Assembly (NCBI GenBank): GCA_937900135.1
Contig: CALCDJ010000035.1
Coordinates: forward strand, 38,934-102,933
Length of the DNA: 64,000 nucleotides
Reading direction: 5' to 3'
Origin: an uncultured Blautia sp.
GTDB lineage: Bacteria; Bacillota; Clostridia; Lachnospirales; Lachnospiraceae
A program made the position numbers and the translations under genes. Below are positions 53,491-61,294 of this stretch, piece after piece; within the stretch, counting starts at the first letter, position 1, and every line of letters starts with the position of its first letter. The notes under the pieces are model-generated. The model was not told the DNA's origin and ran no database searches. It saw nothing but the letters and a program-made list of their open reading frames with translations.

Positions 53491-55455
53491 TTACTTCAGC
53501 TCCCTTACTGCAAGTTTTCCAGCTTTAATCTTGGATACAAGCGGAATCTTGGAAGAACAGATAAATTCACAGCATCTGCACTCAACACAATTCATAACGT
53601 TCATGTCTTTCATGCCCTGCCAGTTCTGCTCGTCCGCATATTTGGAGAAATAAAGCGGAGACAGTTCCATTGGACAGACATCAACACAACGTCCGCATTT
53701 GATACATTCTAATGGTTCTGTTTCATCCGTATCAATAGCAATGATACCGTTGGAACCTTTCATCATAGGAACATTCAGGTCGTTCAACGCAAATCCCATC
53801 ATAGGTCCGCCCATTTTAATCTGAACATCCTCATCTGTGGTTCCTCCACAGTAATCGATCAGTTCCTGTACATTGGTACCGATCTTAACCACAAAGTTGC
53901 CCGGATTCTTGATCTTTGGACCGGTAATCGTAGCAACACGCTCAATCAAAGGCATTCCTGTCTGAATGGCATCAGAAATCGCCTTAACGGTACTGATATT
54001 ACTTACCACTACGCCCACATCTGCTGGAAGACCGCCATTGGGAACGATTCTTCCAAGAACACGTTTGATCAGAGTTTTTTCTGCACCCTGTGGGTATTTT
54101 GTCTTTGCAACAAATACTTCGATATTTTCAATATCTGCAACTTTTTCCTGAAGTAACTCAATCGCATCTGGCTTATTATCTTCAATTACGATGAGTCCCT
54201 TTTCTGCTCCCGTTGTTTTGAGAACTGCCTTCAGACCATAAATGATATCATCTGCGTATTCCAGAAGCACTCTATGGTCAGCTGTAAGCATTGGCTCACA
54301 TTCACAGCCGTTTAACAGGATGGTATCTACTGGTTTTGCCGGTTTCAGCTTCACACAGGTGGGGAAACCTGCTCCACCCATACCAACGATACCTGCTTCC
54401 TTTACGATCTCAATGATCTCATCCGGAGTCAGTTCTTCGTAGGATTTGTGTGGCTGTACGGACTCGTGCAGAGTATTCTTTCCGTCAGATTCAATGACAA
54501 CAGCTGTCATTTCGCATCCTCTTGTTGCATGCATACGCGGTTCTACTGCAACTACAGTACCGCTGACACTGGAATGAACAGGAGCGCTGATAAAGCCTGC
54601 TGCCTCACCAATCTTCTGTCCTACCTTCACTGTGTCACCTACCTGTACAATAGGATTGGCCGGAGCGCCCAAATGCTGGGACATATGGATCACAACTGTT
54701 TTTGGATCCGGGAATTTCTGAAGTGCAAGATGCTCACTGAATTCTTTATGTTCGGAAGGATGAACACCACCATAATAGCCTGCACATCTTTCTTCACGTA
54801 CCGCTTTCACATACTTACTGATCACTTCCACATCTGTTCTGGAGTAATCACGGATCTGAATCGGCTGATTTAAAAATTCTTTCAGGCGACCCTGTTTTTC
54901 TAATTTTTTGTTGATCTTTTCCCATGCACAGTCTTTATTGGGATCTACTTCACATTTACCGTTCTTCGCACCGCCGCACTGTCCATTGACAAGACTCTTG
55001 GAACAGTCAACGATGGGGCAGATTCCACCGGTAATGTTCAGATAACACTGTGCACATGCATCACAGCTCTTCTTGGTAAGAGCCATGCCATGATGACCTG
55101 TATAATTCAGAGAATTGGCTGCCGCATAGGTTGGTTTTCCTGACAGTTCTGCAACTGTCTGAATACCAAGACCGCAGGAAATCACAACGACATTTTCCGT
55201 ACCTTCCGGAATCATGTCCTTCAATTTTCTCTCTGTCTGAACTTTGTTACACACAAAATCGACCTTTGCACTGCCTGTGACTGTTTTTCCCTGCTCAGCA
55301 GCGAGTTTCAGAAACTCATCACAGTCCGGCTCGTCAACGGTCTCAAATTCCTTGAAGCATTTGTTACAGGCAATCACGAACAGATGGTCCTTATCGGCCA
55401 GTAAGGACACCAGTTCATCATGCTCTTTCAACTTATACTTAGTATAGTTTTCCAA
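53491..55455 (-). CDS. rnfC2: MetV-RnfC2 fusion, electron-input subunit of methylene-THF reductase
   Basis: A 654-residue protein. Residues 1 to about 210 repeat the MetV domain (FVIACNKCFKEF, SCDACAQCYLNITGGICPIV, SKSLVNGQCGGAKNGKCEVD). Residues about 235-654 are RnfC-like: a barrel-sandwich hybrid (VIHMSQHLGAPANPIVQVGD), the flavin/NADH domain (EAGIVGMGGAGFPTCVKL, LLNGCECEPML) and two [4Fe-4S] motifs (CIKCGRCVDVCP at 584 and CVECRCCEFICS at 623). It probably oxidises NADH and passes electrons to MetV-MetF. Start is an unusual TTG, supported by AAGGAAGGTGAG; no in-frame ATG exists before the hydrophilic MetV start. It is the first gene of the three-gene operon. Confidence 0.9.
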   Translation of the reverse strand: MENYTKYKLKEHDELVSLLADKDHLFVIACNKCFKEFETVDEPDCDEFLKLAAEQGKTVTGSAKVDFVCNKVQTERKLKDMIPEGTENVVVISCGLGIQTVAELSGKPTYAAANSLNYTGHHGMALTKKSCDACAQCYLNITGGICPIVDCSKSLVNGQCGGAKNGKCEVDPNKDCAWEKINKKLEKQGRLKEFLNQPIQIRDYSRTDVEVISKYVKAVREERCAGYYGGVHPSEHKEFSEHLALQKFPDPKTVVIHMSQHLGAPANPIVQVGDTVKVGQKIGEAAGFISAPVHSSVSGTVVAVEPRMHATRGCEMTAVVIESDGKNTLHESVQPHKSYEELTPDEIIEIVKEAGIVGMGGAGFPTCVKLKPAKPVDTILLNGCECEPMLTADHRVLLEYADDIIYGLKAVLKTTGAEKGLIVIEDNKPDAIELLQEKVADIENIEVFVAKTKYPQGAEKTLIKRVLGRIVPNGGLPADVGVVVSNISTVKAISDAIQTGMPLIERVATITGPKIKNPGNFVVKIGTNVQELIDYCGGTTDEDVQIKMGGPMMGFALNDLNVPMMKGSNGIIAIDTDETEPLECIKCGRCVDVCPMELSPLYFSKYADEQNWQGMKDMNVMNCVECRCCEFICSSKIPLVSKIKAGKLAVRELK

Positions 55456-55770
55456 TTGCTCACCTTCCTTACGAAATGATTTATAAACATTATCATTATC
55501 TGACCTTTCCTTTTTTCATCCTCTGCACTTTACTGAAAAACTGACAAAATCAGACAATCTAAGTTTACGCTTAATTATAATTCAATGATGAAGAATAATT
55601 TCCAAACACCATCGTATTATCATTATACATAGGAAAAAGGGCAGAATCAATACAAAAAAAGAACATTCTGCACAATCTATAAAAAGATTGTCACCACCTG
55701 TACACAAGTTCACAATCCTTAAACTTAAAAAAATGGCGCAGTTTGTCCATACGCAGAAACCTGGTGCTCG

Positions 55771-55817
55771 ATTCTGGCCAGCATTCGCTGACACGTCCTT
55801 CTTAGAATCGCTGTGTA
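55771..55817. repeat. Upstream element A (related to element B at 59341)
   Basis: TTCTGG, then CTGACAC, then ATCGCTGTG in the same order and nearly the same spacing as element B. By hand about 31 of 44 aligned positions match. It lies about 315 bases upstream of the MetV-RnfC2 start. The rest of the 55456-56035 gap is AT-rich, with a TATAAT at 55574-55579 on the minus strand. Confidence 0.5.
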
Positions 55818-55969
55818 TCCTCTCAGAGCGCTTCCTTTATCTCAACCGGAAGTTTGACTCCTACTGAAATATGCTTGTAATTTATCCGCTGCATATAGAA
55901 GGGGAAGTATTCTCAACTGAGATAAACTGTCCGTACAGGAAGCTAGATATTTTTCAGCAGGATTCACCT

Positions 55970-56004
55970 AAAAAAACTGCCAGCAGAATAGAAACCTGCT
56001 GGCA
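55970..56004 (-). terminator. Terminator of the NifX/ATPase cluster
   Basis: Perfect 9-bp stem TGCCAGCAG/CTGCTGGCA (55978-55986 with 55996-56004) with a 9-base loop and seven T on the minus strand, 31 bases past the last gene. Confidence 0.9.
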
Positions 56005-56035
56005 ATTTTTATAAAAGCTCTTTCTATTTTAGTTT

Positions 56036-56395
56036 TTAGTGTTCGCCGCACTCATCTGCATGCTCATGTTCATGACAGATTGAACCTGTGGATTCCAATT
56101 TCCCACGAAGATAAGCTTCCACAGCTGCTTTTGCATCTCCCTGTGCGCCAAGAATTACTTCTACGTTGCGCTCATTAAAAATATCAACAGCTCCACCGCC
56201 CATACCGCCGGAAATAATGGTATTTACACCCATATCCGCAAGAAAATTCGGAAGGAATCCTGGTCTGTGTCCCGGATTTGGAACCGATTCCTCAGAGGTA
56301 ATCGCACCGTTCTCAGTCTCATAAATCATAAAATTCTCACAATGTCCAAAATGTGCCCAAATCTGATTCCCGTTACAAGATACTGCAATTTTCAT
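56036..56395 (-). CDS. NifX/NifB-C-like metal-cofactor-binding protein with His-rich tail
   Basis: A 119-residue protein of the dinitrogenase iron-molybdenum cofactor biosynthesis fold (NifX, C-terminal NifB and VnfX relatives). The core is KIAVSCNGNQIWAHFGHCENF and GVNTIISGGMGGGAVDIFNE. The C-terminus is metal-ligand rich (CHEHEHADECGEH), unlike most relatives. No nitrogenase genes are visible, so a role in handling an Fe-S or other metal cofactor is inferred. AAGGAGAG precedes the ATG. It ends the operon that starts at 59233. Confidence 0.87.
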   Translation of the reverse strand: MKIAVSCNGNQIWAHFGHCENFMIYETENGAITSEESVPNPGHRPGFLPNFLADMGVNTIISGGMGGGAVDIFNERNVEVILGAQGDAKAAVEAYLRGKLESTGSICHEHEHADECGEH

Positions 56396-56419
56396 AATCG
56401 TTACTCTCCTTTATACTTT

Positions 56420-57271
56420 TCATATTTTTATGATTTCCTCATATATTTCCCGGATTGCCCTGGAAGCAGGACAATCTGTATGGATTACGCTTTCGCCACG
56501 GTTCTGTGCTCTTGCCACTTCCTCGTCCAATGGTATTTTCCCCACAAAAAGAAGCCTTTTTTCTTTACAGAAAGAAATAATTTCTTCTGTTTTTTCCGGA
56601 GAAATATCATACTTATTGATGCAGACTGCCGCCGGAACGCCAAAGCGATGCACAGTATCCAAAATCCTTTCCATATCAGAAATGCCTGACTGGGATGGTT
56701 CTGCCACAATCAATACCATATCCACCCCGCTTATGGAGGCAATTACCGGACAGCCAATACCTGGAGAACCGTCAATAATTGCAAATGCTTCTTCCGAATT
56801 TTTTACTAGCTGCTTTTTAACCGCCATCACCAGTTTTCCAGAATTTCCCCTGCCCATTTTCAGTTTTGCGGTAGAAAAAGTAAACTCATTTTTATAGAGC
56901 ATCAGTTCTCCTGCAATATCGCCCTCCAGATGAATCGCTTTTGTTGGACAGATATACTCGCAGACACCACATCCCTCACAGGAGTATTCTTCTACCAAAT
57001 ACTTTGATTTCAAAAGCTTTATTGCATCAAACCGACAAATTGACGCGCACGCGCCACAAAATGTGCAGCGTGTCTTATCTATTACCGCCTTTTTGGAGCC
57101 ATAAAACGCTTCCGTTCTAGGTGTGGCGCTCCTACTCTCAACAAGATGCAGATTTGGTGCATCCACATCACAATCTGCAAATGCTTTTACTCCAGAAAGC
57201 TCAATCAGGGATGCGGCAACCGTCGTCTTCCCTGTACCACCCTTTCCACTCAGTATCAGAAGTTTCTTCAT
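56420..57271 (-). CDS. ParA/Mrp-type ATPase with internal 4Fe-4S ferredoxin domain (copy 2)
   Basis: A 283-residue P-loop ATPase of the MinD/Mrp group. The Walker A motif is GKGGTGKTTVAASL and a switch segment is DCDVDAPNLHLVE. Inserted at about residues 60-115 is a two-[4Fe-4S] ferredoxin-like block (CTFCGACASICRFDAI and CEGCGVCEYICPTKAI). Such proteins occur in pairs beside NifX-like proteins in anaerobes and may insert or transfer Fe-S clusters. It overlaps the preceding ATPase by 4 bases; GGAGGTGATGAA precedes the ATG. Confidence 0.9.
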   Translation of the reverse strand: MKKLLILSGKGGTGKTTVAASLIELSGVKAFADCDVDAPNLHLVESRSATPRTEAFYGSKKAVIDKTRCTFCGACASICRFDAIKLLKSKYLVEEYSCEGCGVCEYICPTKAIHLEGDIAGELMLYKNEFTFSTAKLKMGRGNSGKLVMAVKKQLVKNSEEAFAIIDGSPGIGCPVIASISGVDMVLIVAEPSQSGISDMERILDTVHRFGVPAAVCINKYDISPEKTEEIISFCKEKRLLFVGKIPLDEEVARAQNRGESVIHTDCPASRAIREIYEEIIKI

Positions 57272-58098
57272 TTCATCACCTCCAATATCTTCGCATATAG
57301 CTGGTCAAAGCTTTCTTTTGCCTTCGCGTTCGTTTCGTATGCAAGATTTCCCACTGCATTCTGCGCTGCAATCGCACGATCAAAAGGAATCTGTCCTAAA
57401 ACAGGCAGTTGAAGTTTCTCACACAATTCCTGCATTGGATTATCCTGACCATCTGCCTTATTGATCACAACCCCAAATGGTTTCTTTAGTATTTTCACAA
57501 GTTCATAAACCATCTGGAAATTATGGACACCAAAAATACTGGGTTCCGCAACAATCACACAATAATCCGCATCCTTGATACTCTCCATTACCGTGCAGGC
57601 ACTTCCCGGAGGACAGTCAATCACATTATCCTTACATGGTAAATCTTTCAACAGCTCCCGTATGATTGGAACGCCGCTTTCCTCACCCATATTCATAATC
57701 CCTGTCCTTACGGTAACAGAACGGTGCTTTCCTGTATGGATCACACCAATTGGATAATCCATTTCTACAATGGCATGATTCGGACATACAATTTTGCAGC
57801 CGCCACAAGAGTGGCAAACACCCCGAAACAGCATTGGTTTCTCTTTGATAAATGCCAGCGCATTAAAATGGCAGAAATCGGTACATTTCCGGCAATGATT
57901 GCATCGATCCCCTATAATCTGCGGTAATTTCACACAGACATCCCGTGAATGGACTTCCGCAGGTTTAAAGAACAAATGGCCGTTTGGTTCTTCCACATCA
58001 CAGTCAATATAGGCAGATTTTCCAATCGCAGAAGCAAGATTACAGGAAACAAATGTTTTTCCTGTTCCCCCTTTTCCACTTAAAACTGCTATATTCAT
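57268..58098 (-). CDS. ParA/Mrp-type ATPase with internal 4Fe-4S ferredoxin domain (copy 1)
   Basis: A 276-residue paralogue of the next gene, with Walker A GKGGTGKTFVSCNL, the DCDVEEPNGHLFF switch and a ferredoxin insert (CNHCRKCTDFCHFNAL and CHSCGGCKIVCPNHAI). DCPPGSACTVMESIKDADY is the Walker B region. The pair probably works as a heterodimer or in successive steps of Fe-S cofactor delivery. It overlaps the NifX-like gene by one base (TAATG) and the second ATPase by 4 bases. Confidence 0.9.
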   Translation of the reverse strand: MNIAVLSGKGGTGKTFVSCNLASAIGKSAYIDCDVEEPNGHLFFKPAEVHSRDVCVKLPQIIGDRCNHCRKCTDFCHFNALAFIKEKPMLFRGVCHSCGGCKIVCPNHAIVEMDYPIGVIHTGKHRSVTVRTGIMNMGEESGVPIIRELLKDLPCKDNVIDCPPGSACTVMESIKDADYCVIVAEPSIFGVHNFQMVYELVKILKKPFGVVINKADGQDNPMQELCEKLQLPVLGQIPFDRAIAAQNAVGNLAYETNAKAKESFDQLYAKILEVMK

Positions 58099-58466
58099 TA
58101 TCTACCTCCACGTCCGTGAAAACCGGAATGAAATTCTGTCAATGCTGCAAGCTTATTGTTTTTCCATAAGTCAAGGTTATGCTTTACAGAACCGAATTCT
58201 GCTTTATATAACGCGATCTTCCCTGCCTTAAAAATTTCTGCTGCATTCTGTCCCAACCTTGGAAGGAGCACTGCCTCCACACCTGCATCGATAACCGTCT
58301 GTGCCGCTTTAATTCCAGCTCCCCCCTGGGCTGCTGCAGCCGGATTCGCAATATATACTTCTTCCTCTGTATCTGCATCATAAATTAAAAAATACGGAGC
58401 ACGTCCAAACGTCACACTAATACTGCTGTTAATACTCTTTTCTTCCATAGGAATGGCTATCTTCAT
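58098..58466 (-). CDS. NifX-like small metal-cofactor protein
   Basis: A 122-residue member of the dinitrogenase FeMo-cofactor biosynthesis fold: KIAIPMEEKS, VTFGRAPYFLIYDADT and NPAAAAQGGAGIKAAQTVID, with a GRGGR C-terminal end. Start at 58466 with AGAGGTTCATT upstream; the longer frame to 58505 would overlap the previous gene. It resembles the C-terminal domain of that gene (58508-59233), so the two NifX-like units arose by duplication. Confidence 0.87.
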   Translation of the reverse strand: MKIAIPMEEKSINSSISVTFGRAPYFLIYDADTEEEVYIANPAAAAQGGAGIKAAQTVIDAGVEAVLLPRLGQNAAEIFKAGKIALYKAEFGSVKHNLDLWKNNKLAALTEFHSGFHGRGGR

Positions 58467-58507
58467 AATGAACCTCTTTTCTGTAAGCCTCCGCTTACGA
58501 ATCATAT

Positions 58508-59233
58508 TTATATGTTTCCCTGAAAACCACCATGAAAATGTGTCAGTTCTTCCAATCCGCCGGCATGAAATTCTTCCAAATCTTTTTCCGCTGTTTTTCC
58601 GGCTGACTTATATATTTTCATCCCGGCTGCCATAAACACATCTGCCGCATTCTGCCCACACCGCACAGTAATCAGCACATCCACTCCCTGATCCACCAAA
58701 AACTGGGCCACCTGTATTCCGGCTCCTCCCTGAGCTTCTGCTGCCGGATTTTCCATGATCGTTTCGGTATCCTCATTCTGAAAAAGAAAATAAGGCGCTC
58801 TCGCTAAAACAATACAGACATCCTTCTTATTTTCATCCAGTGGGATTGCAATCCTCATTTTATCATCTTCCTTTCGCTGTATGCTAATCTGCTTACAATG
58901 GTGCTTGAGACATCCTACACATTTGCAGTGATCGCCCCTGCCATCACATACTTTAAAATTTCCGCCCTCGATTTTCAGGGTATATCCGTTCACTAGGGCT
59001 TCTGCCATTTTTTTTCTGGCAGAATCATAAATCATCTGCACAGTTGTCCTTGCAATTTGCATGAACTTACTGCATTCTTCCTGCGAAAATCCCTCCTTAT
59101 CAATCAAGCGAATCGTCTCATACTCATCAACTGACAATAAGATTGCAGACGGATGCAAATTTTCTTTCACCGGGCGAAACTCCTGAATCTCAGGCAGATA
59201 ACAAACCTTCCTGCATTTGATCGGCCTTGGCAT
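58508..59233 (-). CDS. DUF134 DNA-binding protein fused to NifX-like domain
   Basis: A 241-residue fusion. Residues 1 to about 100 are DUF134 (MPRPIKCRKVCYLPEI, then a helix-turn-helix in GFSQEECSKFMQIARTTVQMIYDSARKK). A cysteine-rich linker (CKCVGCLKHHC) follows. Residues about 126-241 are NifX-like (MRIAIPLDENKKDVCI, NPAAEAQGGAGIQVAQF). DUF134 proteins are predicted regulators; here the sensor half probably reads a metal or Fe-S state. ATG at 59233 has AGAGGTGATGGT upstream and matches the usual DUF134 start; a longer frame to 59263 would begin inside the -10 box. Confidence 0.88.
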   Translation of the reverse strand: MPRPIKCRKVCYLPEIQEFRPVKENLHPSAILLSVDEYETIRLIDKEGFSQEECSKFMQIARTTVQMIYDSARKKMAEALVNGYTLKIEGGNFKVCDGRGDHCKCVGCLKHHCKQISIQRKEDDKMRIAIPLDENKKDVCIVLARAPYFLFQNEDTETIMENPAAEAQGGAGIQVAQFLVDQGVDVLITVRCGQNAADVFMAAGMKIYKSAGKTAEKDLEEFHAGGLEELTHFHGGFQGNI

Positions 59234-59251
59234 ACCATCACCTCTGTCTCT

Positions 59252-59279
59252 ATTATACTCCATTTATGACATATGTCAA
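59252..59279 (-). promoter_or_regulatory. Promoter of the DUF134-NifX-ATPase operon with palindromic operator
   Basis: TTGACA (59274-59279) and TATAAT (59252-59257) on the minus strand with a 16-base spacer, a near-consensus sigma-A promoter. TGACATATGTCA (59267-59278) is a perfect 12-bp palindrome covering the -35 box; the first gene's DNA-binding protein could autorepress here. The transcript would carry only about 20 bases before the ATG. Confidence 0.75.
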
Positions 59280-59340
59280 TAAATCCTTGCATTTTCACTA
59301 ACAAAATTTAAGTCAAACGCACGTGAGGCTTGACATTGGG

Positions 59341-59386
59341 TTCTGGTTGCCGTTACTGACACACTCCTCTCAGCATCGCTGTGATT
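59341..59386. repeat. Upstream element B (related to element A at 55771)
   Basis: Shares TTCTGG, CTGACAC and ATCGCTGTG in order with element A. It lies about 60 bases upstream of the -35 of the DUF134 operon, so it is upstream DNA rather than leader RNA. The rest of 59234-59456 holds that promoter and otherwise nothing recognised. Confidence 0.5.
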
Positions 59387-59456
59387 GGTCTCCCTCTGAA
59401 GTAAAATAAATTTCCAAAGACAAACTACACACAACAATTTGGGATTCTGCCCTGCC

Positions 59457-61184
59457 CTATATAATTAACGAGTCGCCTACACACAACGCCCCATACCCCA
59501 CCATGGGATTGGGATACTCTGTAAACCCTGGTAATGGCTTTGCTCCCCGCCTCAGATAAGCTTTCACCTTTTCTCCATAAAGAAAAGGATCGTTTCCCTT
59601 TCCGATTCCCCATTCCATCAAAAGCGCTGCTGCACCACTGACAAAAGGAGCAGCAAAAGAAGTGCCTGTTACTCTGCCGTAACTGCCTCCCGGTACCGGA
59701 GCCAGAATTTCCACTCCTGGGGCCACCAGATCCGGTTTCTGCATGGGTAAAAAAGCGCCTCCCCTTCCGGAAAAATCCGCATAGGAATCATTTCTGGAAT
59801 CGTATGCTCCTACGGAGATGATTCTGGATGCAGTAGAAGGAATGGTCAGCGTATGCGCCGCCTGAGGGAAATAAAATCCCGTATTGGGATTTAAAACGTT
59901 TCCCCCTGGAAGCCAAAGCTCATAGGTTCCTTCTTTCACATCCTTTCCCTGAAGAATCAAATTCCATACTCCACTGTCCACATAAGATTTTTTTGGCAAA
60001 AAATCAAAGTATATTTCCTGACTGATCTGATAAGGGCCTGGTTTCCCATAATAAATCAGAAGGTCCGTAGCTCCCAGGGAAAATCTCTGAGGCCCCAGTT
60101 CCTCGACAAAGGGACCCACCCGCATTCCGGAAGGATGTTCCAGAAAAATCTCTATCTGGTCCGCATAAGACTTCCATAACTGCATATTAAGCGTTGGCTC
60201 ATATGGACTGACACCAAAGGAAATTCTCTGGCTTTCCCTGTTTGCAAGACTCCCTTCTGTATGAAGATTTCCCGTTCCGTTATTTCCGGTTCCCGTACAA
60301 ATGACCAGACGTCCCATATTAGAAACCATGTCAATATAAGTTTCAAGAAGGGCATCCCCTCTGTGAGATCCATAATTATTTCCAAAACTCAGATTAATAA
60401 CCATAGGCTGATTTCGTTCTATTGCCTCCCTGGCCAGATAATCAATCCCCTGAATCAATTCTGTGGTTCTTGGAAAGGAATTCTCTCTTGGAATCCCAAG
60501 CTTTACCACGAAAAGTTCACTTTCATATGCAATTCCCCGTTGAACGCCTCCGGAAGCTCTGCCATTTCCCGCCGCAATCCCCAGAACAGAAGTTCCATGA
60601 CCACTGTAATCCACTTCCGGCACAAGTTTTTTTCCTTCTTCCTCAGACATCCCCAGTGCCTGGTCAATCTGTTCTTTTGTATATTCAGTTCCCATAACAT
60701 AACCTGCCGGCGTGGTTCCATTTCTGCTCTGATCCCACAGCTTCTGTATCCGGCTGCTTCCATCTTCTCTGCGAAAATCAGGATGCCGATAGTCCACCCC
60801 TGAATCTACCACCCCTATCAGAATCCCCTTTCCCGATAATCCTGTTTCTTCATTTTGGACAGAGGAAAGACAGCTTGCCAACCGCGCCTCAAACAATTCA
60901 AAGTACAGTCTCTTGGGCTTTTCTATAAATTCCACCTGGGGATTTTGGCTGAAGGCTTCCAGTTCCTCTTCCGGTAAGGTAACTATGGCATAATTTCCCA
61001 GAAGAGGCACTATCGTAATCTCCTTTCCCTCAGAGGATGGAATCTTTCCATGATACTTCACGATCAATTCCCATCTTTTGGTTTCTTCATCAAAACCCAC
61101 GTTCAGATTCTGAGACTTTTTCCGTTCCTCTTCTGAGGCATCTTCTGCAAGGTTTAAAAGATTATCCAGCTTTTGATTATTCAT
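59457..61184 (-). CDS. S8 family subtilisin-like serine protease (CspB-like)
   Basis: A 575-residue subtilase with an intact triad: D127 in GVVDSGVDYRHPDF, H196 in YSGHGTSVLGIAAG and S509 in GTSFAAPFVSGAAALL. A prodomain-like region (1-100) precedes it. About 130 residues inserted between His and Ser, with WNLILQGKDVKEGTYELWLPGG, form a jelly-roll-type segment as in clostridial CspB germination proteases. There is no classical signal peptide. ATG at 61184 follows AAAGGGACTGGAT. The order suggests a stand-alone gene; a role in spore or cell-envelope proteolysis is inferred. Confidence 0.9.
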   Translation of the reverse strand: MNNQKLDNLLNLAEDASEEERKKSQNLNVGFDEETKRWELIVKYHGKIPSSEGKEITIVPLLGNYAIVTLPEEELEAFSQNPQVEFIEKPKRLYFELFEARLASCLSSVQNEETGLSGKGILIGVVDSGVDYRHPDFRREDGSSRIQKLWDQSRNGTTPAGYVMGTEYTKEQIDQALGMSEEEGKKLVPEVDYSGHGTSVLGIAAGNGRASGGVQRGIAYESELFVVKLGIPRENSFPRTTELIQGIDYLAREAIERNQPMVINLSFGNNYGSHRGDALLETYIDMVSNMGRLVICTGTGNNGTGNLHTEGSLANRESQRISFGVSPYEPTLNMQLWKSYADQIEIFLEHPSGMRVGPFVEELGPQRFSLGATDLLIYYGKPGPYQISQEIYFDFLPKKSYVDSGVWNLILQGKDVKEGTYELWLPGGNVLNPNTGFYFPQAAHTLTIPSTASRIISVGAYDSRNDSYADFSGRGGAFLPMQKPDLVAPGVEILAPVPGGSYGRVTGTSFAAPFVSGAAALLMEWGIGKGNDPFLYGEKVKAYLRRGAKPLPGFTEYPNPMVGYGALCVGDSLII

Positions 61185-61238
61185 ATCCAGTCCCTTTCTC
61201 TCTTTATACTGTACTATATGCAGAAGCTTCATTATTAG

Positions 61239-61286
61239 AAAAAAAGCCCAGAGTCAAAGTCATAAACTTCTGACTTTGGCCCTGGA
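61239..61286 (-). terminator. Terminator after EAL/GGDEF gene
   Basis: Long imperfect stem (61246-61262 with 61271-61286, GCCCAGAGTCAAAGTCA pairing with TGACTTTGGCCCTGG) and a seven-T exit on the minus strand. Confidence 0.85.
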
Positions 61287-61294
61287 CCTTTTTC

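Noticed and set aside
55582..55794. 70-residue minus-strand ORF before the MetV-RnfC2 gene
   Set aside because: No ribosome site at its start, overlaps element A and a TATAAT box, and has no recognisable motif beyond hydrophobicity.
59341..59400. Possible SAM-type riboswitch because CGGCAACC is present on the minus strand
   Set aside because: The other conserved SAM-I segments are missing and the element lies upstream of a near-consensus promoter, so it would not be transcribed into the leader.
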